This document shows, in pieces, positions 63,929-64,000 of a DNA stretch of 64,000 bases. The stretch comes from Kordia sp. TARA_039_SRF (GTDB lineage: Bacteria > Bacteroidota > Bacteroidia > Flavobacteriales > Flavobacteriaceae): positions 569,127 to 633,126 of the forward strand of contig SMNH02000002.1 of NCBI GenBank assembly GCA_006383075.2, written 5' to 3'. The notes under the pieces were generated by a model. That model ran no database searches, was not told the DNA's origin, and worked only from the letters and a program-made list of their open reading frames with translations. A program made the position numbers and the translations under genes. Every line of letters begins with the position of its first letter. The stretch's first letter is position 1.

Positions 63929-64000
63929 CTACCATTTCATTATCACACTTCCCCACGTAAATCCACTTCCAAAAGCTGCTAATACTACGGTATCACCTTC
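63929..64000 (-). CDS. fabH: 3-oxoacyl-ACP synthase III, 3' end only
   Basis: The last 23 codons and stop read EGDTVVLAAFGSGFTWGSVI then MKW, the invariant FabH C terminus (glycine-rich G-F-T-W-G loop). FabH starts fatty acid synthesis by joining acetyl-CoA and malonyl-ACP. The rest, including the catalytic Cys-His-Asn set, lies beyond the window. Confidence 0.93.
   Translation of the reverse strand, partial: EGDTVVLAAFGSGFTWGSVIMKW

Overview
This window looks like a chromosomal segment from a marine-type member of the Flavobacteriaceae (Bacteroidota). The signs are a type IX secretion (T9SS) C-terminal domain on a subtilase, bacillithiol ligase BshC, the rpmB-rpmG-DUF4295-ftsY neighbourhood, -7 promoter boxes of the TAnnTTTG type, low GC, and several precursor peptides with an LxLNKxxIxxL...GG leader. 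A Kordia-like genus would fit, but no rRNA or marker comparison was possible.

Layout. 1-5160: cold-shock protein end, DUF1456 protein, lipoprotein, PhnA/YjdM, Hsp20, GH25 lysozyme and sucC. 5330-6240: three Cys-rich GG-leader peptides on the minus strand. 6450-18320: lysA, a broken serine hydrolase, an M23 peptidase, a DUF2314 protein, a nitronate monooxygenase-like flavoprotein, a T9SS subtilase, mnmA, a lipoprotein, a decayed small gene and a GH3 hydrolase. 18400-23870: yidC, pyrG and a three-gene set with an unexported-looking amidase. 24210-25030: two more GG-leader peptides. 25150-31540: a tight minus-strand run (bshC, guaA, LysM/periplasmic-binding lipoprotein, OsmC, DUF922, DUF3820). 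31670-36910: M14 peptidase, rimO, serine hydrolase.

37060-42130 holds a compact plus-strand three-gene cassette: a P47/TULIP-like protein, a 900-residue protein with a propeller-like front and a helical membrane-active-looking rear, and a five-helix membrane protein. This is the best candidate for an undescribed system. 42190-46990: small secreted protein, amidase-signature enzyme, FN3 lipoprotein, and an AT-rich solitary RelA/SpoT-domain gene bracketed by imperfect ~53-bp direct repeats. 47140-52950: ftsY, ribosomal proteins L33 and L28, then a tight run of cinA, an Hpt protein, an FAH-family enzyme, a surface lipid/peptidase-regulatory-like protein and an exonuclease. 53050-64000: glutaredoxin-like protein, 2-oxoacid dehydrogenase E2, glycosyltransferase, recR, a possible pore-forming protein, a sodium:solute symporter, a CoA-binding protein, a TonB-family outer membrane protein and the 3' end of fabH.

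Most of the window is housekeeping. The accessory content is the five precursor peptides without nearby modification genes, the TULIP-like cassette, the RelA/SpoT singleton, the possible pore-former, and a population of intergenic hairpin and G-rich repeats. No tRNA, rRNA, CRISPR array or transposase was seen.
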